From: Gallionellaceae bacterium
GTDB lineage: Bacteria > Pseudomonadota > Gammaproteobacteria > Burkholderiales > Gallionellaceae
Length of the DNA stretch: 64,000 bases
NCBI GenBank assembly: GCA_019753125.1
Contig: JAIELH010000056.1
Span: 29,557 to 93,556, forward strand
Reading direction: 5' to 3'
Shown piece after piece: positions 19,771-28,502 of the stretch. Positions within the stretch are counted from its first letter, which is position 1. Every line of letters begins with the position of its first letter. Under the pieces are notes generated by a model. The model did no database searches and was not told the DNA's origin. It saw nothing but the letters and a program-made list of their open reading frames with translations. Both the position numbers and the translations under genes were made by a program.

Positions 19771-20006
19771 CCTAGAAACCTCAGTTGACCGCTCATTGGA
19801 ACGCATAAGGCAATGGCTAAAATGGTTTTTGTGTTGTATCGCCGATTCATCGACCAGATGAACGCGCTACGGGGCGGATTGCACGGTTCTGGCGGCGCAT
19901 GGCAGCGTTGCAACTCCTTGGAATGGAACGACCATTCCGCGTCGTTGCGCCTTGCCCTACGCCCCCATAACCGCACACTCCACCCCGTCCAACTGAGGTT
20001 TCTAGG
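19771..20006. mobile_element. MITE-like non-coding element at the thrB start
   Basis: A 236-bp segment bounded by perfect 17-bp terminal inverted repeats (CCTAGAAACCTCAGTTG at the left, its reverse complement at 19990-20006). It is flanked on both sides by the same 5 bp, ATAAT (19766-19770 and 20007-20011), as expected for a target-site duplication. It encodes no transposase; an internal hairpin GGAATGG/CCATTCC lies at 19920-19938. The right ATAAT copy contains the first two bases of the thrB ATG. Confidence 0.88.
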
Positions 20007-20009
20007 ATA

Positions 20010-20951
20010 ATGGCCGTTTTTACCAGTGTTTCCGAGGATGAGCTGACCGCATGGCTGAGCGATTATTCGCTTGGCCGGTTGCTTGAGTTGCAGCCGATCG
20101 CCTCCGGCATCGAGAACACCAATTACTTTGCCACGACCGATAGCGGCCGCTTTGTGCTCACGCTGTTTGAGAAACTCACCGCCGACGAGCTGCCGTTCTA
20201 TCTGAACCTGATGGCGCATCTGGCCAGCCACGGCATTCCCTGCCCGCGCCCGGTGGCCAACCGGCGCAATCAATTTTTGGGCGCACTCAACGGCAAGCCC
20301 GCCTGCATCGTCAGCCGCTTGAGCGGCAAATCCATCGTTACACCAAACAGCGCGCAGTGCGCTGCCGTCGGTGCAATGCTCGGGCAGATGCACACCGCCG
20401 GCCAGGGTTTTTCGCAGGTCATGCCCAACCCACGCGGCGCGGCATGGCGCGCGGCAACCGCGCCGCAGGTGCGCATGTTTCTGGACGCCGCACAGGCGGC
20501 ATTGCTGGATAGTGAAGTGGCGCTGCATCAGCAGCAGAACTGGGCGCGGTTGCCGCAAGGCGTGATCCACGCCGACCTGTTTCGCGACAACGTGCTGCTC
20601 GAAGAAGATCGTGTCGGCGGCCTGATCGATTTCTATTTTGCGTGCAGCGACGCGCTGCTGTACGACGTCGCAATCACCGTCAATGACTGGTGCATGAATG
20701 CAGACGGCGCGCTCGACACTGACCGTGCGCAAACCTTCCTGCGCGCCTACCATACGGCACGCCCGCTGCTGGAAAGCGAACGCGAAGCATGGCCGCTGAT
20801 GTTGCGTGCCGCCGCGCTGCGCTTCTGGCTGTCGCGCCTGTTCGACAAACATCTGCCGCGCGACGGTGAGCTGGTCAACGCGCATGACCCGCGCCATTTC
20901 GAGCGTATTTTGAAAAATCATATCGCCACAGAGAAATCCATTTGGCTATGA
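20010..20951 (+). CDS. thrB: Homoserine kinase (aminoglycoside-phosphotransferase fold)
   Basis: Phosphorylates homoserine in threonine synthesis. The 313 residues have the ThrB-II layout: SGIENTNYFATT in the nucleotide loop, VIHADLFRDNVLLE as the catalytic loop (Asp and Asn) and GLIDFYFA as the metal-binding site. The MITE abuts its start: without it the DUF2782 stop and the thrB ATG would be 4 nt apart. Ribosome-site-like GAGG and AGGA now come from the element's terminal repeat. Confidence 0.95.
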   Translation: MAVFTSVSEDELTAWLSDYSLGRLLELQPIASGIENTNYFATTDSGRFVLTLFEKLTADELPFYLNLMAHLASHGIPCPRPVANRRNQFLGALNGKPACIVSRLSGKSIVTPNSAQCAAVGAMLGQMHTAGQGFSQVMPNPRGAAWRAATAPQVRMFLDAAQAALLDSEVALHQQQNWARLPQGVIHADLFRDNVLLEEDRVGGLIDFYFACSDALLYDVAITVNDWCMNADGALDTDRAQTFLRAYHTARPLLESEREAWPLMLRAAALRFWLSRLFDKHLPRDGELVNAHDPRHFERILKNHIATEKSIWL

Positions 20952-21712
20952 GCGAAAACGGCATCGAAATACGCAAGCTGGGCGCGCTACGCGGCTGGAT
21001 ATGGGTAAAGCACGGCTATCAGCTCATCATGCACAACCCGCTGCTTGCCATCTCACTGGCGCTGGCCGGCGCACTGGTGATGCTTGCCCTGCTCTATATT
21101 CCCATGTTCGGTCCGCTGATCGCCCTGCTGCTGCTACCAGTGCTGCTGGCCGGCTACATGCGCATCTGCCGTGCACTGGAAGAAAACGAGGAAATCGAAT
21201 TGCAGCAGCTTTTCGCCGGTTTCGAAAAACATGCGGCGCGCCTGGTTTCGTTAGGCGGCTTTACGATACTGGGAATGCTGATCACCTCGATGGTGATGAT
21301 TTTCATCGGCGGTGAGGCACTCACCAAGTTGCTGGAAAGCTTCCAGTCTACCAACGACCCGCAGATGTTGATGGATGCGATGTGGACTGCCGGGTCGGGC
21401 GTGGCGCTCAGCCTGATGGCAGGCTTTTCGCTGATGTTTATGCTGATGCTGGCGTTGCAATACGCGCCGATGCTGGTGTTTTTCAGCGATATGCCGCCGT
21501 TCGCCGCGCTGCGCGCCAGCCTGTCCGGCTCGCTGCGCAATATCATCCCGTACACCGTGTACAGCCTTATCATGCAAGTAGCCGCGCTGGCGCTCGGTAT
21601 CCTGCCGTTCGGTATCGGGCTGATCGTATTGCTGCCGCTCGGCTTCACTTCGCTCTATGTCAGCTACCGCAACATCTTCCCGTTCCCTGGAGAAATTCCG
21701 CCCGCCCAGTGA
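20948..21712 (+). CDS. BPSS1780-like membrane protein
   Basis: A 254-residue inner-membrane protein with about five to six hydrophobic segments (for example LLALLYIPMFGPLIALLLLPVLLAGY written in part: IPMFGPLIALLLLP) and a short charged N-terminus. It resembles the BPSS1780 family, of unknown function. The ATG at 20948 overlaps the thrB stop as ATGA, so it is cotranscribed with thrB. Confidence 0.75.
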   Translation: MSENGIEIRKLGALRGWIWVKHGYQLIMHNPLLAISLALAGALVMLALLYIPMFGPLIALLLLPVLLAGYMRICRALEENEEIELQQLFAGFEKHAARLVSLGGFTILGMLITSMVMIFIGGEALTKLLESFQSTNDPQMLMDAMWTAGSGVALSLMAGFSLMFMLMLALQYAPMLVFFSDMPPFAALRASLSGSLRNIIPYTVYSLIMQVAALALGILPFGIGLIVLLPLGFTSLYVSYRNIFPFPGEIPPAQ

Positions 21713-21738
21713 GGGGATAGCAAAGGCATAATGCAACA

Positions 21739-23949
21739 TCAGGTTGCGGTGAGCTTGGCATATTCCAGCGCCAGCCATTTGCTGCCGGCATGTTTGAAAT
21801 TGACCTGCACGCGCGCGTCCGCGCCGCTGCCCTCGACGCCGGTGATCACGCCATCGCCGAATTTCTGGTGGAACACGCGCTGGCCGATGCGCCAGGGCGA
21901 ACTGTGTATGGGTGGCGCACCGTCGCCAAACGAAGGTGCGGCAGGCGCGGCAGAGGCGCCAAAACTGCTGCGTGCCACAAAACGCGGCGACAACCAGTGC
22001 AGCAATTCATCCGGCAGTTCGCGCAGGAAACTCGACGCGATGCCGTAGCTGACCTGCCCGTGCAACATACGGCTCTGCGCGAACGTCAGGTACAACCTGC
22101 GCCGTGCGCGCGTGATCGCCACGTACATCAGACGCCGCTCCTCGTCGATGCCGCCGTCTTCGCGCTGGCTGTTCTGGTGCGGAAACAACCCCTCTTCCAG
22201 CCCGGTGATGAACACGGTATGGAACTCCAGCCCTTTGGCGGCATGCACCGTCATCAAATGCAGCGCATCGTCCTGATCGCCCGCCTGATGTTCGCCCGCT
22301 TCCAGCGAGGCATGGGTCAGAAACGCGGTCAGGCTGTCGTCCTCGCTCTCATGCACAAACAGCGTCGCCGCATTGACCAACTCGTTCAAATTTTCCAGGC
22401 GCTCCTCGGACTCGCGCTTCTTCGCGCCGGTCTCATTCCGGTAATGCGCGACCAGCCCGCTGTGCTCCAGCACATGGTCGATGATTTCCGGGAGCGGTAA
22501 TTCGCGTGTCGCGCTGCGCAACGATTCGATCAATGCGACGAACGCCGATACCTTGCCGCCCGCCCTAGCCGCCGCATCCCACAAGGTTGTGCTGTGAATT
22601 TTCGCCGCTTCCTGCAATTGCTCGATGCTGCGCGCGCCGATGCCGCGCGTCGGGAAGTTGATAATGCGCAGCAGCGCATTATCGTCATCGGTGTTCTGCA
22701 TCAGGCGCAAGTAGGCCAGCGCATGCTTGATCTCCTGCCGCTCGAAAAAGCGCAGCCCGCCATATACGCGGTACGATAGCCCGGCGGAAACCAGCGCGTG
22801 TTCCAGCACCCGCGATTGCGCGTTGGAGCGGTACAGCAGCGCGATTTCCCTGAGATTGACGCCTTCGGATTGCAACTGGCGTATCTCGTCGACGATGAAC
22901 CCGGCCTCGTCCACATCGGTCGCCGCCTCGTACACGCGCAGCGGCTCGCCGCCGCTCTCCGCCGTCCACAGATTCTTGCCGAGGCGGCTGCGGTTATGCT
23001 GGATCAGCGCATTGGCGGCATCGAGGATGTTGCCGTGCGAGCGGTAATTCTGCTCCAGCTTGATCACGCTCTCGATGTGGAAATCGCGCAGCAGCTCCTG
23101 CATGTTGCCGACGGTGGCGCCGCGAAACGCATAGATCGACTGGTCGTCATCGCCTACAGCAAAGATTGAAGATGGCCTTTCACGTTCGCCCCCTCTCCCC
23201 CCGGGAGAGGGTTGGGGTGAGGGAGCGCGACCTTCGCCAACTCCTGCCAGCAGCTTCAGCCACCTGTATTGCAACGGGTTGGTGTCCTGGAACTCGTCCA
23301 CCAGGATATGCCTAAAGCGCTCCTGATAATGCTCGCGCAGTGACGCATTGCGCGACAGCAGCTCGTAACAGCGCAGCAGCAACTCGGAAAAATCCACCAC
23401 GCCTTCGCGCTGGCATTGCGCGTCGTACTCGGCAAATACCTCGACCTTGCGCCGCGTGTAGGGATCGTAAGCCTCCACCTCGTGCGCGCGCAGTCCCTGT
23501 TCCTTGCTGCCGCTGATGAAGCTCTGCATATCGCGCGGCGGATATTTCTCATCATCGATATTCATCGCCTTCATCAGGCGCTTGATCGCGGATAACTGGT
23601 CGCCGGAATCGAGTATCTGGAAAGTCTGCGGCAGATTCGCCTCGCGATAATGCGCGCGCAACATTCGGTTACACAACCCGTGAAACGTGCCGATCCACAT
23701 GCCGCGCGTGTTGATCGGCAGCATCGCCGATAGCCGCGTCGCCATTTCCTTCGCCGCCTTGTTCGTGAACGTTACCGCCAGGATGCCGTGCGGGCTGACC
23801 GCACCGCTGCTGATCAGCCAAGCGATGCGCGTGGTCAGCACGCGCGTCTTGCCGCTGCCCGCCCCGGCAAGGATCAGCGCGGACTGGTGCGGCAGGGTGA
23901 CGGCTTGGCGTTGTTCGGGATTGAGTCCGGAAAGCAGTGACGAGTTCAT
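21739..23949 (-). CDS. uvrD: DNA helicase II (UvrD/Rep family)
   Basis: Superfamily 1A 3'-5' helicase of repair and replication. From the ATG at 23949 (MNSSLLSGLNPEQRQAV) it has 736 residues. Motifs in order: AGAGSGKTRVL (I), DEFQDTN (II), GDDDQSIYAFRGA (III), TVHAAKGLEFHTVF (V) and MYVAITRARRRLYL (VI). Just before motif III, an in-frame repeat (23188-23226) adds a Pro/Gly/Arg-rich peptide (APSPQPSPGGRGG). The C-terminal Tudor-like end (WLALEYAKL) is complete. Confidence 0.96.
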   Translation of the reverse strand: MNSSLLSGLNPEQRQAVTLPHQSALILAGAGSGKTRVLTTRIAWLISSGAVSPHGILAVTFTNKAAKEMATRLSAMLPINTRGMWIGTFHGLCNRMLRAHYREANLPQTFQILDSGDQLSAIKRLMKAMNIDDEKYPPRDMQSFISGSKEQGLRAHEVEAYDPYTRRKVEVFAEYDAQCQREGVVDFSELLLRCYELLSRNASLREHYQERFRHILVDEFQDTNPLQYRWLKLLAGVGEGRAPSPQPSPGGRGGERERPSSIFAVGDDDQSIYAFRGATVGNMQELLRDFHIESVIKLEQNYRSHGNILDAANALIQHNRSRLGKNLWTAESGGEPLRVYEAATDVDEAGFIVDEIRQLQSEGVNLREIALLYRSNAQSRVLEHALVSAGLSYRVYGGLRFFERQEIKHALAYLRLMQNTDDDNALLRIINFPTRGIGARSIEQLQEAAKIHSTTLWDAAARAGGKVSAFVALIESLRSATRELPLPEIIDHVLEHSGLVAHYRNETGAKKRESEERLENLNELVNAATLFVHESEDDSLTAFLTHASLEAGEHQAGDQDDALHLMTVHAAKGLEFHTVFITGLEEGLFPHQNSQREDGGIDEERRLMYVAITRARRRLYLTFAQSRMLHGQVSYGIASSFLRELPDELLHWLSPRFVARSSFGASAAPAAPSFGDGAPPIHSSPWRIGQRVFHQKFGDGVITGVEGSGADARVQVNFKHAGSKWLALEYAKLTAT
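23188..23226 (+). repeat. GC-rich palindromic repeat inside uvrD
   Basis: Pattern GCCCCCTCTCCCCCC, GGGAGAGGGTTGGGG, TGAGGGAGC. Same family and same orientation relative to its host gene as the moeA copy; in frame between helicase motifs II and III. Confidence 0.87.
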
Positions 23950-24253
23950 GCTCGGATTATCCCACAGCCTCGGCCCGCAAATGGCTGCGTCTATGCCGGA
24001 GCCGGTTTTTTCTTTGCACATCGCCGTGATTTTGCTGTTTACGTCACTTTGCAGGCCTTTATAAAGCCGCATTGCCAAAAACGATTCGGCTCTGGTTTGC
24101 TTCCAGCATTGGCGAGAGACTGTTCTCTAAGCTACCTACCTTTTTCGCTTCTGGCTAAGTGCGTGTCTTGTCTGTTGGTGAGAGAGCGAAGGCCAGTAAC
24201 GATTTTCGGTCTGTTGCCTTCATTTTCCAAAAACTGCTCAACACAGGCCATTC
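23950..24253. other. Gap upstream of uvrD
   Basis: About 300 bp between the methyltransferase stop and the uvrD start (both minus). The uvrD reading frame stays open 43 codons further upstream but resembles nothing; no RNA gene, clear promoter or strong terminator was seen. Confidence 0.5.
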
Positions 24254-25084
24254 CTACATCCGCCAAACCAGCAGCGTCGAGCGATGCAGGTCATCTACTT
24301 GCACCGTTTGATGCGGTGCTTGTTCAGGCACCGGGAAGGTGCTGCTGACGAACAGCGTTCCGGGCCGCATCTCGCTGCGCGCCTTGCGCCAGAGGCGTTC
24401 CATCGGCACCGGCGAGAGGTAGGCAAACACGACGTCGTAGTGCGCCAAATCACAATCCCACAGGCTGCCCCAGTGCAGCTCGCAGTTGCGGTAGCCGCCC
24501 AGCTTGATGCGCAGCCAGCTCCACAGGAACGGCAGCGGCGCGGATTCGACGCCGCTGTAGTGCCCGTCCGGGCGCGCGCTGGCGAGGTGTGTCAGCACGC
24601 CGCCCAGCCCGGAGCCGAGATCGATGAAAGTAAAGTGCGGTGTGGGGGAGCGTTCCGGGTTATTGGCATCTTGTTTATGGTTTGCTCCCTCACCCCCAGC
24701 CCCTCCCCCGGTGGGGGAGGGGAGTAAATGTTCCAGCGCGTACCATACCTTGTTGCTGGAAAGATATAGCGGGACCTGGGTGCGGAACGTGCTCCAGTAC
24801 ACCGCGAGCAGGATCAGGAACGCGGCGAGGAAGAAGCCGGGCGGGATGTCGAGCGCGAGCATAGCCACCAGCGCGGGCGCGAACAAAAACTGGATCGCCA
24901 GCCACCAGCGCGCCAGCCCGGCGAACTGGCTCAACGTAGCGGCCAGCAGGCCGCACGACAGCGCGAAAATGAACAGGGTCGGGTGCAGTTCGACTGTGCG
25001 GACAGCGAATATGGCCAGCGCGAATGCGGTAGCCTGCAACAGCAGCGCAATAATCGAGGGCGGCAGCTTGCTGAATAGTCTCAA
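24254..25084 (-). CDS. Membrane-anchored class I methyltransferase
   Basis: A 276-residue protein of two parts. Residues 1-100 contain three to four hydrophobic helices. Residues about 148-276 form a SAM-methyltransferase domain with motif I FIDLGSGLGGVLTHLA and the acidic end of strand 2 (GVESAPLP). Between them an in-frame GC-rich repeat (24685-24724) encodes SPTGGGAGGEGA. The substrate is unknown. It lies 1 nt downstream of the DJ-1 gene. Confidence 0.75.
   Translation of the reverse strand: MRLFSKLPPSIIALLLQATAFALAIFAVRTVELHPTLFIFALSCGLLAATLSQFAGLARWWLAIQFLFAPALVAMLALDIPPGFFLAAFLILLAVYWSTFRTQVPLYLSSNKVWYALEHLLPSPTGGGAGGEGANHKQDANNPERSPTPHFTFIDLGSGLGGVLTHLASARPDGHYSGVESAPLPFLWSWLRIKLGGYRNCELHWGSLWDCDLAHYDVVFAYLSPVPMERLWRKARSEMRPGTLFVSSTFPVPEQAPHQTVQVDDLHRSTLLVWRM
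24685..24724 (-). repeat. GC-rich palindromic repeat inside the methyltransferase gene
   Basis: Same family as the moeA and uvrD copies but in the opposite orientation relative to its host gene: the minus strand reads CCCTCCCCC, CCGGGGGAGGGG, then TGGGGGTGAGGGAGC. It stays in frame in this orientation too. Confidence 0.85.
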
Positions 25085-25085
25085 C

Positions 25086-25628
25086 TCAGCGAACTAGCCC
25101 GGCTTCGACTTCCTGGCGCTTGGCTTTGCCGGACAGCCGCTCCAGCAGCGTCAGCGCGAAATCCATTGCGGTGCCGGGGCTGCGCGAGGTGACGAGGTTG
25201 CCGTCTTCGACGACATCGGCCATTTGCAGCACGACCTTGGGAAATTCGTCGAGGCAGGTCGGGTAACAGGTGGCGCGCCTGCCGTCGAGCAGCCCGGCGG
25301 CGGCCAGCACCGACGGCGCGGCGCAGATCGCCGCGACCTGTTTGCCCGCGCCGCTCATTCGTTGCAGCAGTTTCAGCACGCGCGCATCCGCTTTCAGGTT
25401 TTCGGTGCCCGGCTGGCCGCCGGGCAGCACCACCATGTCGTAGTCGTGCGCCAGCGCCTCGTCCAGCGTGGTGTCCGGCGTCAGCACGATATTGCGGCTG
25501 CCGCGCAACGTGCCGCGATGCAAGCCGGCGGCGGTGACATTGATTCCGCCGCGCCGCAGGATGTTGATGATCGTGACCGCCTCGAGCTCTTCGCTGCCGT
25601 CGGCGAGCAGCACTAAAACGTTTTTCAT
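25086..25628 (-). CDS. DJ-1/PfpI family protein (YajL-like)
   Basis: A 180-residue protein with MKNVLVLLADGSEELEAV at the N-terminus (catalytic glutamate) and the nucleophile Cys102 in VAAICAAPSVLAAAGLL. The architecture fits YajL/ThiJ, linked to protein repair or glyoxal detoxification and oxidative stress. The family is firm; the exact activity is inferred. Confidence 0.9.
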   Translation of the reverse strand: MKNVLVLLADGSEELEAVTIINILRRGGINVTAAGLHRGTLRGSRNIVLTPDTTLDEALAHDYDMVVLPGGQPGTENLKADARVLKLLQRMSGAGKQVAAICAAPSVLAAAGLLDGRRATCYPTCLDEFPKVVLQMADVVEDGNLVTSRSPGTAMDFALTLLERLSGKAKRQEVEAGLVR

Positions 25629-25649
25629 GTCAGTCTCCTGGCTATTGGG

Positions 25650-26135
25650 TTACTTGCGCCCCAGATCTTCGATCGCATCGACGACCATCCCGGTTCCTAC
25701 CGCGATCAGCAGAATATCCGCCGCCGCGCGTACGTAGCGATGCCCTGCTGGCGGCGCACCCAATTGCTCCAAAACTTTTTGCGGCAGCTCGTGGTAGGCC
25801 ATGTCGTTCGGGAAAGGCTGACCGACAGCCCATTTCTTCGCCTGCCCCGGCGGCAGGCAGCCATTATTCTTTTTTGCCAGGCCGGGCGGGCAGCGTCCGT
25901 TGCGGGATTGGCCTTCGAAATAGTCGCGGATAATGGCGCGCTGCCTGTCATCAAAATGTGTGCCTGGCGCTGCTACCGTGTCGCGATCCTGTGTCTGCTG
26001 CTCTTCCTGCTGGCGTTTCAATGATTTGCCGCCGCCGGCCCATGACGGTTTATCGGCGAATGCCTGGCTGGCCAACAATGCTCCTGCGAATATAAGTGCC
26101 AGCGTGCGGATCATTTGCGTGGATATTTTTTGCAT
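25650..26135 (-). CDS. CigR/RcnB-like exported protein
   Basis: From the ATG at 26135 it has 161 residues: a signal peptide (IRTLALIFAGALLASQAFA), a Gln/Lys-rich linker, the motif GLAKKNNGCLPPGQAKKW, and a C-terminal hydrophobic segment (ILLIAVGTGMVVDAI). This layout matches the CigR/RcnB-like periplasmic family, where the proline-lysine motif is diagnostic. A much longer open frame extends upstream but is antisense to the nuclease gene and has no family features. Confidence 0.75.
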   Translation of the reverse strand: MQKISTQMIRTLALIFAGALLASQAFADKPSWAGGGKSLKRQQEEQQTQDRDTVAAPGTHFDDRQRAIIRDYFEGQSRNGRCPPGLAKKNNGCLPPGQAKKWAVGQPFPNDMAYHELPQKVLEQLGAPPAGHRYVRAAADILLIAVGTGMVVDAIEDLGRK

Positions 26136-26215
26136 GGACCATCTCCTGAAAAAGAGTTGCGGGAAGCGCATTGTCACCCAGCCTTGCTTCAGCGGCAATG
26201 GCAAACAAACCTCTG

Positions 26216-26914
26216 TTACTTCTTGCCGGCACACAGGCTTTCGCAAGGCACGCCATCGCCATTCCGATCCAGCGTCTTGATGCCGCATTGCGTCAGGTAA
26301 TGCCGCGCCTCCTCGCAAGAAGCCATTTCCGAACAATGCTTCTTGCTGCCGCAGGTAAAGCCGAGCGTGTTTTCTTGCACTGCCGCGCTGCCAGCGGGCA
26401 GCGCGGCATGCGAGGGATTGCCCGCAACATTCGGGTGCGCTTTGCGCCATTCCCATGGCGGCAGCGGATCGCTGAGCGCCCACAGGCCGCGCGGAACCTG
26501 TCTGGCTTCCGCTTCCAGTGCAACCAGCCTCTGGTTGCTGTGGTAGCTCGAATATTCCCATGCCATGCCACGGCGGATTTGCTCGGCATTCACGTCCAGG
26601 CCGTCCAGGCTGAGATGCGCGACGATGCGCCCGTATTTGTCCACCGCCTGGCTGGCCACCTTCACCTGCTTGCCCAGCACGATGCCGGAGAGCGAACGCT
26701 TCGAGGCTTCGCCGAAAACCTGCGCTTTTTCCGGCGCATCGATCTCGGCCAGGCGCACCTTGATTTTGTGATGGCCGCGCAGCACCAGTACCGTGTCGCC
26801 GTCGAGCACGGCAATGACCTTGGCGCTGAATTCCTGCGTTGAGCCTGCGCCTTGCGCTACTCCGTCCGCACAAAACAGCGCGATGCAGATCAGCAGGCGG
26901 GCGATATTTTTCAC
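26216..26914 (-). CDS. Exported thermonuclease with Excalibur domain
   Basis: A 232-residue staphylococcal-nuclease-like protein. Residues 1-23 are a signal peptide; VLDGDTVLVL, KVRLAEIDAPE and VDKYGRIVAHL supply the calcium site and catalytic Arg/Glu residues. The C-terminus is an Excalibur calcium-binding module (TCGSKKHC, and DRNGDGVPCE). The start is the GTG at 26914, overlapping the pgpA stop (GTGA), so the two are translationally coupled. Confidence 0.88.
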   Translation of the reverse strand: MKNIARLLICIALFCADGVAQGAGSTQEFSAKVIAVLDGDTVLVLRGHHKIKVRLAEIDAPEKAQVFGEASKRSLSGIVLGKQVKVASQAVDKYGRIVAHLSLDGLDVNAEQIRRGMAWEYSSYHSNQRLVALEAEARQVPRGLWALSDPLPPWEWRKAHPNVAGNPSHAALPAGSAAVQENTLGFTCGSKKHCSEMASCEEARHYLTQCGIKTLDRNGDGVPCESLCAGKK

Positions 26915-27414
26915 TGCAACAGGCTCTTGATGAGCGCGAGGCACAGCAGCGCGTAACCGGCGGCGAGCAGATCGTCGAACATCACGCCGAGCCCGCCGTG
27001 CCAGTTCTGGTCGAAATGGCGTATCGGCGGCGGTTTGACGATATCGAAGAAACGGAACAGCGCGAAGGCCAGCAACGACCATTCCCATCCCGGCGGCGTG
27101 AAGAACAGCACCAGCATGAAGGCTACGATCTCGTCCCACACGATGCCGCCGTAATCGGCCACGCCGAGCGCCTTGCCGGTGATGTCGCACACCCATACGC
27201 CGAGGGCGAACGAGCCGGCCAGCAGCACCAGGAACAAACTGTCTGACAGGAGCGGCGCGAGAACCCAGTAGATCGGGAATGCAGCCAGCGTGCCGAATGT
27301 GCCCGGCGCCTTGCGCGCCAGGCCGCTGCCGAAGCCGAACGCCAGCAGATGCGCCGGATGGCTGAACAGGAAACGCCAGCCCGGCTTGACGAGCAATTCA
27401 GCGGAAGTGGTCAT
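26911..27414 (-). CDS. pgpA: Phosphatidylglycerophosphatase A
   Basis: Membrane enzyme that dephosphorylates phosphatidylglycerophosphate. From the ATG at 27414 it has 167 residues. [29 protein letters not shown] and [16 protein letters not shown] are the family's active-site segments, with several membrane helices. It overlaps the 3' end of thiL by 17 nt. Confidence 0.95.
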   Translation of the reverse strand: MTTSAELLVKPGWRFLFSHPAHLLAFGFGSGLARKAPGTFGTLAAFPIYWVLAPLLSDSLFLVLLAGSFALGVWVCDITGKALGVADYGGIVWDEIVAFMLVLFFTPPGWEWSLLAFALFRFFDIVKPPPIRHFDQNWHGGLGVMFDDLLAAGYALLCLALIKSLLQ

Positions 27415-28405
27415 AACCGTCGGCCTCGATATGGATCGGGTGTCCCTGCGCATCGTGCACGATGCAGCCGCGCCCTGCAACAATTTTTCCGATACGGGTC
27501 AGCGGCAGGCCGAGCTGCGTGGCGATGCGCTCGATCTCGGCGTTGCGTGCGGCAGGCGCCGTGAAGCACAGCTCGTAATCGTCGCCGCCGGACAGAATGC
27601 AGCGTTGCAACAGCAACTCTTCATCACCGTCATTCCCGCGAAGGCGGGAATCCAGTAGTTTTATCGAAATGGATTCCCGCCTTCGCGGGAATGACGCTCC
27701 GGTTGGTATCGAGTCAAACAGTATCTCTGCACCCACCTGCGACGCTTCGAGAATATGTCCGAGATCGCCGAGCAGCCCGTCGGAAATGTCGATCGCGCTG
27801 CTGGCGATGCCGCGCAACGCCAGACCCAGCGCCACGCGTGGCTGCGGCTGGTGCAGGCGCAGCGCACAGGCGGCCAGTTCAGTTTCATTCAGAGTGATGC
27901 GTCCTTGCAGATGCGCCAGCGCCAGCGCGGCATCGCCCAGTTGGCCGGACACCCAGATTCCGTCGCCCGCTTGTGCGCCGCTGCGGCGCAGCGCCAGACG
28001 CGGCGGTACTTCGCCGAAGATCGTCACGCACAGATTGAGCGCGCCGCGTGTCGTGTCGCCGCCGACCAGCTCTACGCGATGCTGCTGTGCCAATGCAAAG
28101 AAACCCGCACTGAATCGTTCCAGCCAGGCTTCGTCCGCACTGGGCAACGCGATGGCCAGCGTCGCCCAGCGCGGCGCGGCGCCCATCGCCGCCAGATCGG
28201 ACAGGTTTACCGCCAGCGTCTTGTGGCCGAGCAGGAACGGGTCGGCATCGGGAAAGAAATGCGTGCCGCTGACCAGCATATCGGTGGACACCGCCAGCAC
28301 GTTGCCTTCGCTTACCCGCAACAGTGCGGCATCGTCGCCGACGCCGAGCAGCGCACCGGGCGTGGGGCGAGTGAAGAAACGGCGGATCAGGTCGAATTCG
28401 GACAT
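27398..28405 (-). CDS. thiL: Thiamine-monophosphate kinase
   Basis: Makes thiamine diphosphate, the cofactor of AceE in this window. The 335 residues show GVGDDAALL (metal site), [36 protein letters not shown] and GGDDYELCF. Between IDISDGL and GGDDYEL, a 69-bp inverted repeat (27628-27696) is read in frame as 23 residues ([10 protein letters not shown]...RLRGNDG). A perfect 30-bp-arm palindrome ends 5 nt before the ATG at 28405, leaving no visible ribosome site. Confidence 0.95.
   Translation of the reverse strand: MSEFDLIRRFFTRPTPGALLGVGDDAALLRVSEGNVLAVSTDMLVSGTHFFPDADPFLLGHKTLAVNLSDLAAMGAAPRWATLAIALPSADEAWLERFSAGFFALAQQHRVELVGGDTTRGALNLCVTIFGEVPPRLALRRSGAQAGDGIWVSGQLGDAALALAHLQGRITLNETELAACALRLHQPQPRVALGLALRGIASSAIDISDGLLGDLGHILEASQVGAEILFDSIPTGASFPRRRESISIKLLDSRLRGNDGDEELLLQRCILSGGDDYELCFTAPAARNAEIERIATQLGLPLTRIGKIVAGRGCIVHDAQGHPIHIEADGYDHFR
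27628..27696. repeat. Paired REP-like inverted repeat inside thiL
   Basis: Perfect 27-bp arms (27628-27654 and 27670-27696) around a 15-bp spacer. Each arm contains its own hairpin, ATTCCCGC/GCGGGAAT. The 69 bp are exactly 23 codons. Confidence 0.93.
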
Positions 28406-28410
28406 GTTTT

Positions 28411-28490
28411 GTAGGATGGGTTGAGCGCAGCGATACCCATCAATCTGTTAACGTAAATCGATGGGTATCGCTGCGCTCAACCCATCCTAC
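28411..28490. repeat. 30-bp-arm palindrome upstream of thiL
   Basis: Arms 28411-28440 and 28461-28490 are perfect reverse complements starting GTAGGATGGGTTGAGCG, with a 20-bp spacer. It fills most of the nusB-thiL gap. Same family as 40785-40866 before bioF. Confidence 0.93.
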
Positions 28491-28502
28491 GACCAACGGA
28501 AT

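Noticed and set aside
19813..20010. 65-codon open frame within the MITE-like element
   Set aside because: It lies wholly within the repeat, stops in the target duplication, and resembles no protein; it is more likely chance.
26136..26873. Upstream extension of the CigR-like frame to over 400 codons
   Set aside because: The extension is a shadow of the nuclease gene; a signal peptide starts precisely at 26135.
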